Assembly (NCBI GenBank): GCA_903632075.3
Contig: CAHIKZ030000954.1
Location: 1,138,501-1,202,500 of the forward strand
Source of the DNA: Acanthosepion pharaonis
Lineage: Eukaryota; Mollusca; Cephalopoda; Sepiida; Sepiidae
Direction of reading: 5' to 3'
Length of the DNA: 64,000 bases
In this document: piece after piece, positions 1 through 11,367 of the stretch
Numbering within the stretch: the first letter of the stretch is position 1
Layout of the letters: every line of letters begins with the position of its first letter
Position numbers and translations under genes: made by a program
Notes under the pieces: model-generated
What the model saw: only the letters and a program-made list of their open reading frames with translations
Database searches by the model: none
What the model was told of the DNA's origin: nothing

Positions 1-48
1 ATTTTTGTAGTGATTTTATAACATATTTATGTTATAATTTTTTAAATA

Positions 49-51
49 AAT

Positions 52-102
<51 letters not shown>
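49..102. repeat. (TA)n microsatellite
   Basis: Uninterrupted TA dinucleotides, about 25 units. Confidence 0.98.
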
Positions 103-105
<3 letters not shown>

Positions 106-119
106 AGGCAAAGGACAAT

Positions 120-700
120 CTAACTGTAGATTAAAAAAGGCTTTAAATTTTTAATCGTTTCACCCCCCAGCAAGGCGACACTGACACGCCATGAAAAATA
201 AGAAGATTTGGGGAGAACTGAGGAAAGGGGGGACCAGGCTCCAAGAAAATAGAAGATGGCGATTGACGTTGCATTAAAATTTTGGAAGATTGTAGTTTCC
301 AAGGAAGCAAGAAATCGGAAGAGTGTTCCACAGGCAGGAAGTACGAGAAAAAAAAACTTTTAGAGTAAAAATGACGTTGCATCTGGCAAAGTTCAACAGT
401 AAAACGCTGAGACCTAGTAGCCAAACTAACAGAAAAAACTTTCGTTCATGAAAATATTTTACAACAAGTAGCCTCTTCAATCTTAAAATGACAGGAGACG
501 AGATATGGAATCGATTTTACTGCAGATTTTGTCCTTAAAATGATAGAAATACCAGACCAGATATGGCAACTGTTTTCAATACACGGACAAATGGTATGTT
601 TATAAATGTGCAAGATGGATTCTGACGAGAAAATGTTTTTCGCATGACACATCAAACCAATCTTCCTTGCAGTAGACATGGCAATTTTATTCGATATAGT
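120..700 (-). mobile_element. Jockey/CR1-like LINE, RT C-terminal remnant
   Basis: Minus-strand frames give the post-RT region of a non-LTR element: ARKIGLMCHAKNIFSSESI, an IYKHTICP...HIWSG block (typically YKSQIRPxMEYCSHIWxG), then SFFSRTSCLWNTLPISC and NYNLPKF. Several frameshifts and missing pieces. The same family recurs at 41,310-42,610, 49,120-50,290, 52,235-52,345 and, on the plus strand, at 4,140 and 62,600. Confidence 0.7.
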
Positions 701-1384
701 CGCTCCTCTTCATGTCAGTGAAAAACGTGAGGTCACTTCAGTTCTAAATTTCCTGAACGCTGCCCAGCTCGACAGATAATTAAAAAAGGCCGAATGGCAA
801 AGCGACTGAAACGTTGTGAAAATAACAATAAAGATGAGGATATAAGTAAAATTATGTAAATATTAAGACCCCTTACGTTCTTAACAAGTTTTCTGAGAGT
901 TATCCGGATCGACAAGCACGTGATGAAAGAAAATGGCGAAAACGTCGTAAGAGTATGAACAAAGATGTTTTTAAAATACTACTGGATTGTCCCTACAATA
1001 GATGTTGTGGACTGCACACACATCCCAGCACAATAAATAGTGGGTTGTAAGCGTATCGATAGTAGTACGTTAGCAACTGGCAGCTGTTCCTTTGAAGTTG
1101 CCGGTAGCAAGCGGATCCTTCTGAAACGAGTGCGCTTTTTCAAATTTTGTTGCTAACCCTGTTTTTATTTTCTTTTAGAGGTTCCGAGGTCAGAACTGTT
1201 GAAAAAGTAAAATAATGTAATGTGTTTGGTTTATTATTATTCCTATTTACCACGTGGTATAGTTTTCTACTACATCCGCTCGAAACGGATTCAGATAAAA
1301 CGAATTTGAAATTTGCAACATTGAGGACACGAGTGTTATTTCTTGTGTAGGGACATGTTTGTGCAGCTAATAATTTCTTCTACT
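701..1384. other. No recognised feature
   Basis: Moderately A+T-rich; no coding, RNA or repeat signal that I can support. Confidence 0.4.
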
Positions 1385-2110
1385 ATGTATCATGTCCCTT
1401 CAGGACGTTGGTGATCATATCATTCCACAATTTCCTGTGATTTGTAGCTCTTAGCAAATTTTGTTATGTCTCCTAATCCATCTTCCACCATCCATTTGCA
1501 TACGCTCGTTAGGTAGCTGTTTTCCTATGTCCCTCTAGCCTTCAATCTGACCCGTGAGTATCAAATTTTCCAAGCCCTCTTTCCTCATTATGCGCCATAG
1601 ACATTTCAACTGTCTCTTTCTGGTGCTGCGTATGTGTTATTTTTGTTTCCGCTTCCCCTAAAACTTTGTCATTGCTCTTATGTTTACTCCACAGTATCCT
1701 CATCATCCTTCTGTAGAACCACATTTATGTTGTTTCAGGTCTTTTTTCCCTCATCTGTAATGTGATTGTCCATCTATTATTCGTTGCCATATAGGAGGAC
1801 CGATATTACATAAGAGTTAAATACTTTTTTTTTGTTTCTAACGAAATTTTCCTGTTTCTTAATACTCTGCTTAGCTTTTGGAAGGCATCTTTCACTATCC
1901 CAATGCGCCTTCTAATTTAAGTTTCGTATTTTCCGTCCTCTGTTAAAACACTTACCAGATATTTATAGTGTTCTACTTTTTTGATTTTGATATCTCCAAT
2001 TTATAATTGGCATCTCGGACTTTTCCTTGTTCCTGGCAACCAACATTATGTTTTCTTGCAGTTGATGTGTAACCATTCCTTCTCGCTTTCCTTCACTACA
2101 TTTCGATGAT
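1385..2110 (-). mobile_element. RTE-like LINE, RT C-terminal remnant
   Basis: Minus-strand translation over several frames gives YKYLVSVLTEDGKYET, RRRIGIVKDAFQKLSRVL, then MWFYRRMMRILW and the terminal region towards the plus-strand cacaatttcc motif. This order (YLG...KIRIA.AK..F..M....WC.RRM.RI.W) is that of RTE-type elements. Related pieces lie at 20,280-20,940, 21,270-21,340, 28,890-29,000 and 29,105-29,560. Confidence 0.7.
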
Positions 2111-2384
2111 CACTGATAAGCGAAAAATGAATTGCTACATCTATTCCTTAAACGTTTTCTTTTCCTTATTAACAACACTTATTAATGGCTATGTTCATAT
2201 ATCTTTTATATTGTTACCATTAAATCAGACATTAGTATCTTTAAATAACACGGTGTTTTTAAGCGAACTGTTTAGCAAGTAAGCAAAAATTGCAATATTT
2301 TAAAATTAAATGGATGTATGGAACTCCAGTTCACAACGCGCTAAGCGTTTCCGTAGCAAGTATGTTTTTTTACGAGGTGAGATT
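2111..2384. other. No recognised feature
   Basis: A+T-rich; nothing supported. Confidence 0.4.
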
Positions 2385-2650
2385 GCTTACCCAATACCTA
2401 ACGCGTTTTTAATTCAGAGTTGTCCTCCTCCTAAACTGGCTGCCAATCTAGGCTAAATAACCTAATCTGTGCTACTGTTTAATCCATATCTGGAGGGGGA
2501 TAAGAGAGAGATGAATACCTTTTCCAGGAATAATTGAGCGAAAGAAAATGCAACGAACTCGACTGGAATTCAAACTTGCCTTGACCATGTCTTGTTCCGA
2601 GCCGCTAAACATAACATTAGCGCTTACATACTTTTATACTAACGTGTCCC
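2385..2650 (-). mobile_element. SINE-like repeat, minus strand
   Basis: Shares with copies at 3,780-3,890 and 34,936-35,160 a block reading (minus strand) ttcagccttgattgg...ttcagaattcaaaaccattt in variant forms. Also carries the gtttgaattcca box-B-like piece and a cttcccc..atatggattaa block found in the other tRNA-derived SINEs of this window. Confidence 0.55.
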
Positions 2651-3233
2651 GTGACTATTGTGGTGTCACGAGGGTAAATACCGAAGGGAAATAACACTGC
2701 CACGTTTGCCAGGATTTATTTATTTATAACGCCAATCGGTATGGAAATGTTACAAATCCAAATCGATAAGACAATTGGCTAACCAAGATTTTCACCGTTA
2801 TAATACAGTCAGCAAAGAAAATGGCGGATACAATGCTGGATTGATAGTGACTGTACCACCAAGAATCGATCATAGAACAAAAGAAAACGAAAGCGGCAGA
2901 AACAACGGGAAGTTGAGTGTTATTTAAACGAGAACAAACATTAATGTTGATAACACGTAGGCGAGTGTTGCTTGTCACCTGAGAAGTTTGGAACCATGTC
3001 AAAGGTCAGACTTTCACAAGACGAGCATGGAAACAACTAAGTTTCTAAATGTTACTAAAAGTTACCAATTCGGAAGTTGTCTGTCTCCATTATGGTGTTA
3101 CTTATATGTAGAAAATTTGTTTTCACTTCTCAGCCTATGTGCTGAAATTTATCAGCAAAGATATTCCGCAGCCCCCACCCCATTTTATATTTCCAAGGTA
3201 AAGGTATGTGTTTAGATATATAGTTTTTATATA
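2651..3233. other. No recognised feature
   Basis: Short unrelated ORFs on both strands; no family resemblance. Confidence 0.4.
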
Positions 3234-3420
3234 CAGTGTAACCTGGATATAAGAGACCCGGATATAAGAGAAACCCGGATATAAGAGAGATTTTCTCTGG
3301 TCTCAAATTAGAGCCTGTGTTAATGTATATATAATAGACCAAACCCGGATATAAGAGAAACCCGGATATAAGAGACTTCTTCTCCGGTCCCGACAACTCT
3401 CTTATATCCGGGTTACACTG
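3234..3420. mobile_element. Tigger/pogo-like MITE (187 bp)
   Basis: Perfect ends CAGTG...CACTG. The first 23 bases, beginning CAGTGTAACCTGGATATAAG, match the reverse complement of the last 23 with one mismatch. TA lies on both sides (3,232-3,233 and 3,421-3,422), as for a TA target duplication. The subterminal unit cccggatataagaga recurs inside in direct orientation at about 3,257, 3,273, 3,345 and 3,361. TIR type and TA target fit the pogo/Tigger branch of Tc1/mariner. No coding sequence. Confidence 0.8.
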
Positions 3421-3482
3421 TATATATATATATATATATGTATCGTTAGAACTATAAAAATGTATTTATATATATATATATA
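3421..3482. repeat. (TA)n-rich tract
   Basis: Two TA runs separated by about 35 bp of unique sequence, directly abutting the MITE. Confidence 0.9.
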
Positions 3483-3559
3483 TTTAGTACTGCGCTGATT
3501 GTCATTTCGCTATAAAAATATATTATTGGTGATTTTATAAACATTTACTGTTGATTTTT

Positions 3560-3890
3560 GTTTGGCGGGGATCACTTTTTGCCATAGCTGGGATCCTAAC
3601 AGGTGCTACCACCCCGGGTCAGCGTGAACCTGGGAACAACAGAAATTAAAAGGTGGTTCCACGCTCGTCAAAACCTTCAATCTCCCGATCAGAGGCCTTG
3701 TTGCCTGATTCTAGGTGAGGCTTAGAACTTTTTAATGGTGACTGTATCACCCAAAATCGATATAACAAGATTTTTTTTGCACAACCTATGCCTAAATGGT
3801 TTTGAATTCAGAGTTGTCCTGCTCCTAGGCTGGTTGCCAATCAAGGCTGAAGAACCTAATCTGCGCTACTTTGCTGAAATTCATCCGCAA
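3560..3890 (-). mobile_element. SINE-like repeats, minus strand
   Basis: Left part is the reverse of the ggtggtagcacctgtt...gggcaaatagtt block seen at 8,590, 44,345 and 60,260. Right part (3,780-3,890) is the ttcagcctTGATTGG...aaaccattt block seen at 2,385 and 34,936. Confidence 0.55.
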
Positions 3891-4139
3891 AGATGTTCCA
3901 AATCATCTGTTTTTGATTTTTGCTTTTTTAATCAATTCACCCCAAACGAAGCGATAATGCCACTAATACGCAAGGGACTATGGGAAATGAAAGAAGGAAC
4001 CGGAAAACCCAAACCAGAACAGGAAACAAGCGCTAAATGTGAACTGAATGATAAGCGAATTTACCTACTCTTCCTGGGGAAAAGATTTAACAAATAAATA
4101 GTAAATAAAATTTCAGAGTTTAAGCGGAGATGTTAAAAG

Positions 4140-4570
4140 TATAGAGTTGGCGTTGGCAGGAGCTATTCAGTGACCGATTTCCAGTCTCGATAGAGTCCAA
4201 AATCGTCTCCGCGTCCTTGTGAGTGAGGAATTATGTTTCACCCTACAATGCCTTTCTCAGGGACGAGACGTCACGAGCCTTTCGATGCTCTATCGCTATT
4301 TTTATGGAAAGTCTTCTGATGAACGACATTCGGTCCGTTTGGCTTTCTAAATTCCACCACTTCTAACCTTCACGGCCAAGACTAGCCATGCTACGCGCAT
4401 TTTAACGAACCACCCCCATTCGCTTCGTATTCCTTTGATGAAAGTTCCACTTGAGCAGCTTATTCCCACCAACTACCACCTTGTGGAACCAATTTGCAAG
4501 AGGATGCTTCTTTGATCAATACCATCTTGACTTGTTCAAGTCTAGGGTTAACTGTTATCTTGCAATGGTT
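4140..4570 (+). mobile_element. LINE RT C-terminal remnant, plus strand
   Basis: Reads LLDRVQNRLRVLV, LSQGRDVTSLSMLYRYFYG, HPHSLRIP and YHLVEPICKRM, the order of the post-RT region of the same broad LINE group as 120-700 (LDRxQxRA...LxxRRDVASLSLFYRYxxG). Interrupted by stops. Confidence 0.65.
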
Positions 4571-4989
4571 TAAAATCGTGAAAACGTTACTGTCGACGAA
4601 AGTTTACAAGAAACATTTCAATTACATTGTTTATAAATGTCGTTACGTATGAGAGAGTGAGTTAGTGAACAAGTGAAGAGGAAACGAAATAAACCAAATT
4701 TTATTTTCCTCGTGAAATTAAGCGTACAATTTAGAAAGCCAAACGGAGCGCATGTGGCTCGCAGGCGGCATGTGGTTCGCGAGCCGCATGTTTTCCCATG
4801 ACTGCCTTAATCTTTTTTTCATGACTGTAGCTTTCTTTGTACATATGCTTGTTGCCACCGGAACTTTTCACAGCCTTATTTCCAACGTACTAAAATGAAT
4901 ATTTATATTTCGCGCATATAAACATACACACATTATGAATTACTATTTCTCATCCTATTTTTCTTTCTTTCATTCCATTCTTATTGGGG

Positions 4990-4992
<3 letters not shown>

Positions 4993-5067
<75 letters not shown>
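4993..5067. repeat. (TG)n microsatellite, about 37 units
   Basis: Uninterrupted TG dinucleotides. The Cys-Val ORF across it is an artefact. Confidence 0.98.
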
Positions 5068-5070
<3 letters not shown>

Positions 5071-5756
5071 TGGGGTTTTTTGCCTGCTGATGAATCGCAA
5101 CATGACATTTTTCGTTTGTATTAAATTCTCTACGGTATTATTCATTCACAATCTTAATTTAATATTGACGGTTGTCTTGTATCACTTATGCAAAGCCACC
5201 TGTCACTTTAGTGAGTGGAACATGAAAGCGGAAGTTTACGTTTCTGTGGCTGGAATACAAGTGAGAAAATCTGTTTTCTGCGATTAGGAAAAAAAAAGAA
5301 AACCTGGTTCCTGGAGCCACTCTACATTCATAAAAGAAGCTGAAGCCTTTATAGTTCAGGAGAAAAATCATTCTCCCGCCGAAAGTGTCACTCTGTGTTC
5401 TCTCCTACATCTGATACTACGTGAATTCGAATTCAACCAGCTTCACTTCCAACCGCGTCTGTATATATTGTTACCTTTCCGTGAACGCTAAAAATACGAA
5501 CATTATTTTCTTTTAGTGAATTCTTGAAAATCCTTTCTTTCTATTTACAGTGGCCTTTCAAAGAATACGTTTATTTATTCAACTTCTCCCAAAATACATA
5601 CTTCACAATCTTTGACATCCTTCATAGCCCCGAAAAAAAAACACATACAATTGTACATTTCAGGTACGGACATTTTATATACCAACCACACTTGTACATT
5701 TCTTTCTTATTATTTGTCTATATTTCTGAGATGAGGTATTATGTACATTATTTACA
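5068..5756. other. No recognised feature
   Basis: Several short ORFs without family resemblance. Confidence 0.4.
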
Positions 5757-6341
5757 TTAATCGGACTATTGTCTTCATCTTTGTTGCCATATTTATTACG
5801 TTTCGACCGTTGTACGCTCCGGACACCATTGGAAAATTCGTAAACTTAAGGAATCAGCACATATGCTAGGCCACAAAAATCTCCTGAGCCAAATAAATAC
5901 AATATGGGAACCAGTAATAAGGAGTGCCAGAGAAAAGCGATAATAACAACAAAAGTTGCAATATGAGCGCTGGTAAAAACATGAAATGATAACAGCAAAA
6001 AATTGCAATATGAGCCCTGGCAAAAATGGTTGCTGAAGACATTAGGTTTATAATACCCAGAAATTCATACACAGATGTCCTCAAGGACACAGTGGATAAA
6101 GGCGTTGGTTAGATCCAGTGACAGGACCCAAAGAGTGTGAGTTCAATACACAGTTAAGGCAGTGGAGAACTTTCAGAGGGAAATTAACAGGAGATAACTG
6201 ATAACTGACATCCATGGCATGTGGAACTAGAACAGTCTACCCCAGTGAGCGAAATAAAGGGTTCAGTTCAACATTCCAACCACCTGAAGAAGGCCGTTGC
6301 AATAAATATGGCGACAAAGATGAGGACAATAGTCCGAATAA
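5757..6341. mobile_element. Foldback element with arms of about 50 bp
   Basis: Left arm (about 5,757-5,809; tcggactattgtcttcatct...atatttatta) is the inverted complement of the right arm (about 6,290-6,341; ...caataaatatggcgacaaag...). The inside is unrelated unique-looking sequence. The arm motif recurs at 47,940-48,195, 59,880-60,080 and 60,480-60,560, so this is a dispersed family. Confidence 0.65.
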
Positions 6342-6755
6342 TATAAATAATGTTCTTATTATTTGTTTGTTATAAATTTCTACTCAATGTATCTCACACT
6401 AAATGGTTCGATCTTATTTACTGGTTGTATCCACTCTTCTTCTCTCTAAATCTGATTTCTACGATTACTTAGATTAATGGCAAACAGTAACACCACTTGT
6501 ACTTTCAGGCAGCATGACCATGAGTCTTTGTTTGAATGTAATTTAAGGAGTTAACTTTAAAAGCTGTAGCGAAAAAGATAATGTCCATAACACATCTATG
6601 ACATTGATTTTGACAAAATATAAAAACGAAAACCGTGTGTTGATCCGTATGATGTTTATTTTCCTGTTTTTTTTTAATTATTTATTTACTGTAAATCAGT
6701 AGAAAAACATAAAAACAACAATAGAATGGATCTGTAACCTGAAAACAAACATAAT
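6342..6755. other. No recognised feature
   Basis: A+T-rich spacer; nothing supported. Confidence 0.4.
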
Positions 6756-8020
6756 TGCCAATTTATGCAAGAAGATATACAACAACTCTACTCTTCTATA
6801 ACAAAGCCCATGCTGAATAAGGCCATCTTAATTAAAGAATCAATTAAAATTTATACAAACGAAATAAAAATCATTAAGCACTCCCGAAATCCCTCTTATT
6901 TGACAACGAAGACACTTGGATAAAGAAAGAAGGGGCCTTTAATATTACAATGAGAATCCTTGACGGCGCAAAAACTGTGAGCTTATAGGTATACATTTGC
7001 TACACGAACTAAGCAAAATAATCGATAAAAATGTTATAAGACACTACAGGGAAGACGGTTTCATAATCTTAGGAAACTGTAGCAGACAAACAACAGACGA
7101 AATCAGAAAAACAATGATAAAAACTTTCCAAAATATGGGATTTGACATAAGCATAAAAACTAACCTAAAAGAAGTAGATTTTCTAGATGTTACGTTCAGC
7201 CTAAGTAAAGGTATATATCAACCATACAGAAAACTAAATGACAAACCATTGTATATACACATGTCTTCCAACCACCAGCCATCAATAATTAAGCAGATCC
7301 CACAATCAGTTAACCGCAGTCTGACAATTCTCCCAGTGAAACCATCTTCAACGAAGCCAAGAAAGACTATGAAACAACCCTAAAAGATAGAGGATTTCCG
7401 GCAACACTTACATATATACCACACAGCACAAAAGACAAAAAGAAAAGAAACATCATATAGATCAACCCACCGTACAACAATACAGTAAAAATCAGCTACA
7501 GTTGCATGGAAAACATGACACAAATAATAAAAAAAAGAACAGCAGGTAAACAACCAATAAACCACCCGCACAAATTAAACCCACTGTAACTGCAGAACAA
7601 AGATCGAATGTGCCTTAAATGGCAATTGCTTGCAGAACAATATAATATACCAAGTCACTGTAAAATCAGCAAACAAAGAAAATATATACATAGGAGTAAC
7701 TGAAGGGTCCTGAAAACAAAAAACTACACAAAACATCTTTTACAAATAGTAAATAGTAACAGTACAATGCTTTCTAAACATATCTGGGAGATTAAAGACA
7801 AAAACAAATCACACCAAAAATTTATTGGAAAATAAGTAAAACAATATTAGCCTACAACAATGAACCCCAAAACTGTAAATTTTGCTTGAAGGAGAAAATA
7901 AATATAATTACCTCCCCAGTGCAATACAAACTACTAAATAAACGACCAGAACTCATCTCAAAATGCAGGTATAAAACAATTTCTTACTAAGTTATTTAAA
8001 ACTTGAAAATTATAAACGGA
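6756..8020 (+). mobile_element. Penelope-like element remnant (RT + GIY-YIG)
   Basis: RT palm: DNEDTWIKKEGAFN, LIGIHLLHELS, then YREDG at 7,045-7,059 (the family normally has Tyr-Arg-Asp-Asp-Gly, so the first Asp is Glu here), VDFLDVTF, YRKLNDKPLYIH and SNHQPSIIKQIP. Frameshifts follow at about 7,330. Downstream pieces read KDKKKRNII, CLQNNIIYQVTV and YIGVTEGS (7,687-7,713), a GIY-YIG endonuclease motif. RT followed by GIY-YIG defines Penelope-like elements. Degraded, with multiple breaks. Confidence 0.85.
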
Positions 8021-8400
8021 CAAGAATAAATAAATAAAATAATAATAAATATAGATAAAAAATAAAATAAATAAATGTAAAATAAATTAATCCAAACCAA
8101 TAAAGAAATAAATTAAGTATATAATAAACAAATTAACAAACTACGAACTCACACTTAAACACAAGTAAACGTAATAATAACAACCAACAATGAAATAATA
8201 AATAATGAAATGTTAACAAACAACTCCAAAACTGCACCCGGATCCACAATCATTTCCACTCCATAGCCACTAAAATAATTCGAAACATAACCGTTACCCA
8301 CCACCCAAATAACCTTTAGAATAATGCAATAAGCCTACCCATAATGCATCACTGACCAGTATATATAAATAGTCGAGCAAAAACATAAGCATGAAACAGA
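8021..8400 (+). other. A-rich tail and 3' flank of the Penelope-like remnant
   Basis: Long stretch dominated by aaata/aaataa units (8,020-8,220), then C- and A-rich sequence to about 8,400. Probably 3' UTR or terminal-repeat residue. No convincing ribozyme core seen. Confidence 0.4.
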
Positions 8401-8509
8401 CTATCGTCACTGGTTGTTGACTTCAATGTCCACGTTTATATTTACATACGCTCTATGCCTGAGCACTTTAATCCATAAATATAGCATAACATACAACTTT
8501 ATTTTTATC

Positions 8510-8514
<5 letters not shown>

Positions 8515-8550
<36 letters not shown>
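8515..8550. repeat. (TA)n microsatellite
   Basis: Uninterrupted TA run. Confidence 0.97.
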
Positions 8551-8552
<2 letters not shown>

Positions 8553-8587
8553 CAAGTATGCCTAAAAGAATGTGTTCCTGGGTCCAC

Positions 8588-9035
8588 CATGTCCCGGGGT
8601 GGTAGTACCTGTTAAATGGGCAAATAGTTAACACCCAGACTATATCCGCGTCCTGGGTATGACGATAAACTACATCCGCGTCCTGGGTAAGACGATAAAC
8701 TACGTCAAACAGCAAAGCCTCTAATGATACGTTTTTGAAAAAATAATGTTGCCAGCTGTACGTTTTTTAAAAAATAATATTAACAGCTATACGTTTTTGG
8801 AAAAATGGTATCACCAGCTGTACGTTTTTGAAAAAATAATGTTACCAGCTATATGTTTTTGGAAAAATAATATTACCAGCTATACGTTTTTGATGAAAAA
8901 ATATTAACAGAAATAGATTTTTGACAAAACAAAAATATTACCAGGAGAAAAAAAAACGTTGTAGGCATTAAATGAACCATTGAGGTTAATATGCCGTAAA
9001 ACAAAACAGACCAAACCAAACCTAAAAGAATGTAA
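8588..9035 (+). mobile_element. SINE-like repeat carrying tandem expansions
   Basis: Opens with ggggtggtagtacctgtt and gggcaaatagttaacaccc and ends with gaggttaatatgccgtaaaa and ccaaacc. The same start and end occur at 44,345-44,580 and 60,260-60,460. Between them this copy has a duplicated 30-bp unit (8,639-8,703, ccgcgtcctgggta...) and a 31-bp minisatellite. Confidence 0.65.
8728..8944 (+). repeat. 31-bp minisatellite, about 7 units
   Basis: Units of the form tacgtttttgaaaaaataat + gttaccagct(a/g), diverging to the right. The related dispersed copy near 44,440 has only one or two units, so the array expanded inside this copy. Confidence 0.9.
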
Positions 9036-10421
9036 ATCGTCGGAACATCAGCCACAGTAATAGCAATATAGTAGTGCTGTAAGTTTTGTCACACTGAAGC
9101 AGATATATAAAAATAGCAAGTGTATATCTTCCTTTTTTTGAACATCCGATGTATATAGGTATTCAAACAAGTGATGTCCATTATCCTAAGTTCATGCTTC
9201 TTGAACAGCTCTATTAAACTACTTTACAAATATTGTTAGGCAAAGCGAACAGTGATGTCATTGGTCCTAATTAGAAGGTTGGGATATTATGCTATGATTT
9301 CTGATTTCTGGCAGAGTGTTACTCAGTTGTGGCCGTTGTCTGAGGACAGAGTCGTAGCTGAGGAAAATAATACTTTGAGATGTCCAGCCCTGGGGAACAG
9401 CTGCCCGAGGCTGCATCTACTACAGAGGTGGATCGGTGGTCGCCACCAACGGCTGCGGGGGCTTGGGCAATTTTTGTACTTGGCCTGAGTGTACGCGGCC
9501 CAAATGACTAGAATGAAAGTGTAGTATCTGTTCCAGTAACTAGTTCAGGGCTCCAACCATCAACAGCAGTTCCAGCTAGCCTGTCATCATCAACTTTCCA
9601 TCGGCCGTCGCTCTAGCCATCTCCAGTAGACCTCCAGCTCCTTCCGCTCCAGCTAGTTCCAACAGGCTTCCGCACCAGCCATTCTTGCCAACGATATGCA
9701 ATAAATTGTGGTTATTTATCTTAGCCTCCTCACAAGGCAACATGTGGCACAAGGCCGTTTTTTATGTGGGGCGATTCCGAACCCGTAGGCGCTGACAAAA
9801 ATTCCCTGTAGACCCCCGCATACAGGCAGTTGGGTTTGTCTACCTTCACAGACGTGAATCTGCCCTTCGGAATAGCCTCGTCTGTGTTCCCGAAGGCAGA
9901 GAGTTCGACAAGTCAGCCGCGGGCCTGGCAGCGAACCGCCTGGCTAGGCGATCTGGACTGAGTAATAAACTATTTGCTTTCCAGGACAACGCTCTTCAGC
10001 GACCACCAAACTGTCCTTTTCAGGACAACGCTCTCCAAAACTGTCATTCTCAGGACAACACTATTCTCACTTTCTACAGGAGATTGCAGAGTTATATTTT
10101 TGCCTGGTGTACTGTAAAATTATTTTTTGTTTATGTATTTTTCTTTAGTAAAAATAAACTTGGCAATATATTTTTATACTCAGTTCTTCGTTTGGTTTGT
10201 TCTTGTCTCTCGTCATTCAATATCTGTTTGCAGGCCGATATGCCACCTGCAACAAACAGGTAGCCACTGAACATGTGACCAGCTGTACCACCACTTGTTA
10301 AATAAATGTTCCCGAATTATACATATAAATACTGTGACATTGATATATTGCTTTCATGATTTTGTTCATAATTGTTCAATTGTAGTTCCACCGTCTAATT
10401 AATGGTTAGGTGCCTTCCATA
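9036..10421. other. Unassigned region, partly G+C-rich, with short repeats
   Basis: From about 9,330 to 10,060 the sequence is much richer in G+C than its surroundings, with many ccagc/ctcca blocks. It also has a thrice-repeated caggacaacgctct-type unit at 9,982, 10,021 and 10,051 (last copy reads ...acactatt). The frame at 9,252-9,488 resembles nothing I know. Could be the LTR or UTR of an unrecognised retroelement. Confidence 0.35.
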
Positions 10422-10425
10422 GCAA

Positions 10426-11214
10426 TGTAGTGATTACTACTATGTTTGACACGCCTACATTTTTCTCAACTGAGATTGGTCAAATAATAAATACTAAATA
10501 TCACAGGACAATCCTGAATTTTTCCTACCGTTAACTAACAAACATGCTTTTGTTATAAAATCACCGATTGGTTAATTTTTCATCCAATCAGATATTTTTC
10601 GTGTTCTTTCAAAATTTATCCCGCGTTCGTGCTAGGAGCCACCGATAGTAATATAAGTCCGGATTCATTCCCAAATTAAACAGTAGAGTTGAAAACAGTA
10701 GAGTTGAAAACAGTTGAAGACAGTAGAACTCAATTACTCACACGCGTCTACACAGATTATTCATTCTACTCACTCCGCATGCACACACACAGACACAGAA
10801 CTTGAATATCATTCACCATCAGTTCTTTGTGAACAAGCCAAGTTGCAACAACTCTGTTAGTTACAAAACACACAACTGTACGATCTTTTGAATACACATT
10901 CTATTTTAACACAGAACTCTGAACATTATATTCAGAAAACTTGCTTATTTAAATTTCACCATATTCAACTAACAGATAAAGGGAAACTACGTTTTTCTCC
11001 TTATTCACACATTACAAAAAAATTACCTTGTATTTGTTGTTGATTTTAATATATATTTTATCGTTGAAACACAAATCGGTTTTCCATTGTTTTTCCTTGA
11101 TTTAAAAAAATGTATAAATGTTAAATGCTCTTCAACACGCAGCCACATTAATCTTTTCAACAAAACACCATTTTTACATTGGTAACCCCAACACTTAGGA
11201 AAGCAGCATTTACA
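10426..11214 (+). repeat. 5' LTR of the CsRn1-like element
   Basis: About 789 bp, TGT...ACA. It matches the 3' LTR almost base for base. One difference is an extra tandem copy of a cagtagagttgaaaa unit near 10,680-10,715; there are also small indels near 10,945. Contains CCAAT and inverted CCAAT boxes and an aatataag TATA-like box, as in the 3' LTR. Confidence 0.93.
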
Positions 11215-11215
11215 T

Positions 11216-11230
11216 TGGTGACACCGACGT
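11216..11230 (+). promoter_or_regulatory. Primer binding site, tRNA-Trp type
   Basis: TGGTGACACCGACGT starts two bases after the LTR end. The complement of the animal tRNA-Trp 3' end is TGGTGACCCCGACGT, so 14 of 15 positions agree. tRNA-Trp priming is a hallmark of CsRn1-group elements. Confidence 0.8.
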
Positions 11231-11367
11231 TCAAGGAATATAAAAATACAACAAGAAGTGAAGTAAACCCTATTTTGTGCCAGCGACAGTAAAAGATCGA
11301 CGTACAAAACTTCAACTTGGCGCGAAAATTTTTTGTCCACCACGTGCGTTGAGAACATCTATCCGAC

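Noticed and set aside
3735..4097. 120-residue plus-strand ORF
   Set aside because: Overlaps a minus-strand SINE-like repeat; composition and sequence resemble no protein family.
4994..5287. ORF starting with a long Cys-Val repeat
   Set aside because: Translation of a (TG)n microsatellite; no domain downstream.
8340..8410. Possible hammerhead (ctgacca ... gaaacag) after the Penelope-like remnant
   Set aside because: No CTGATGA core and no stem II that pairs; the resemblance is two short strings.
9252..9488. Possible small protein gene
   Set aside because: No family resemblance, no splice or promoter context; treated as part of the unassigned region.
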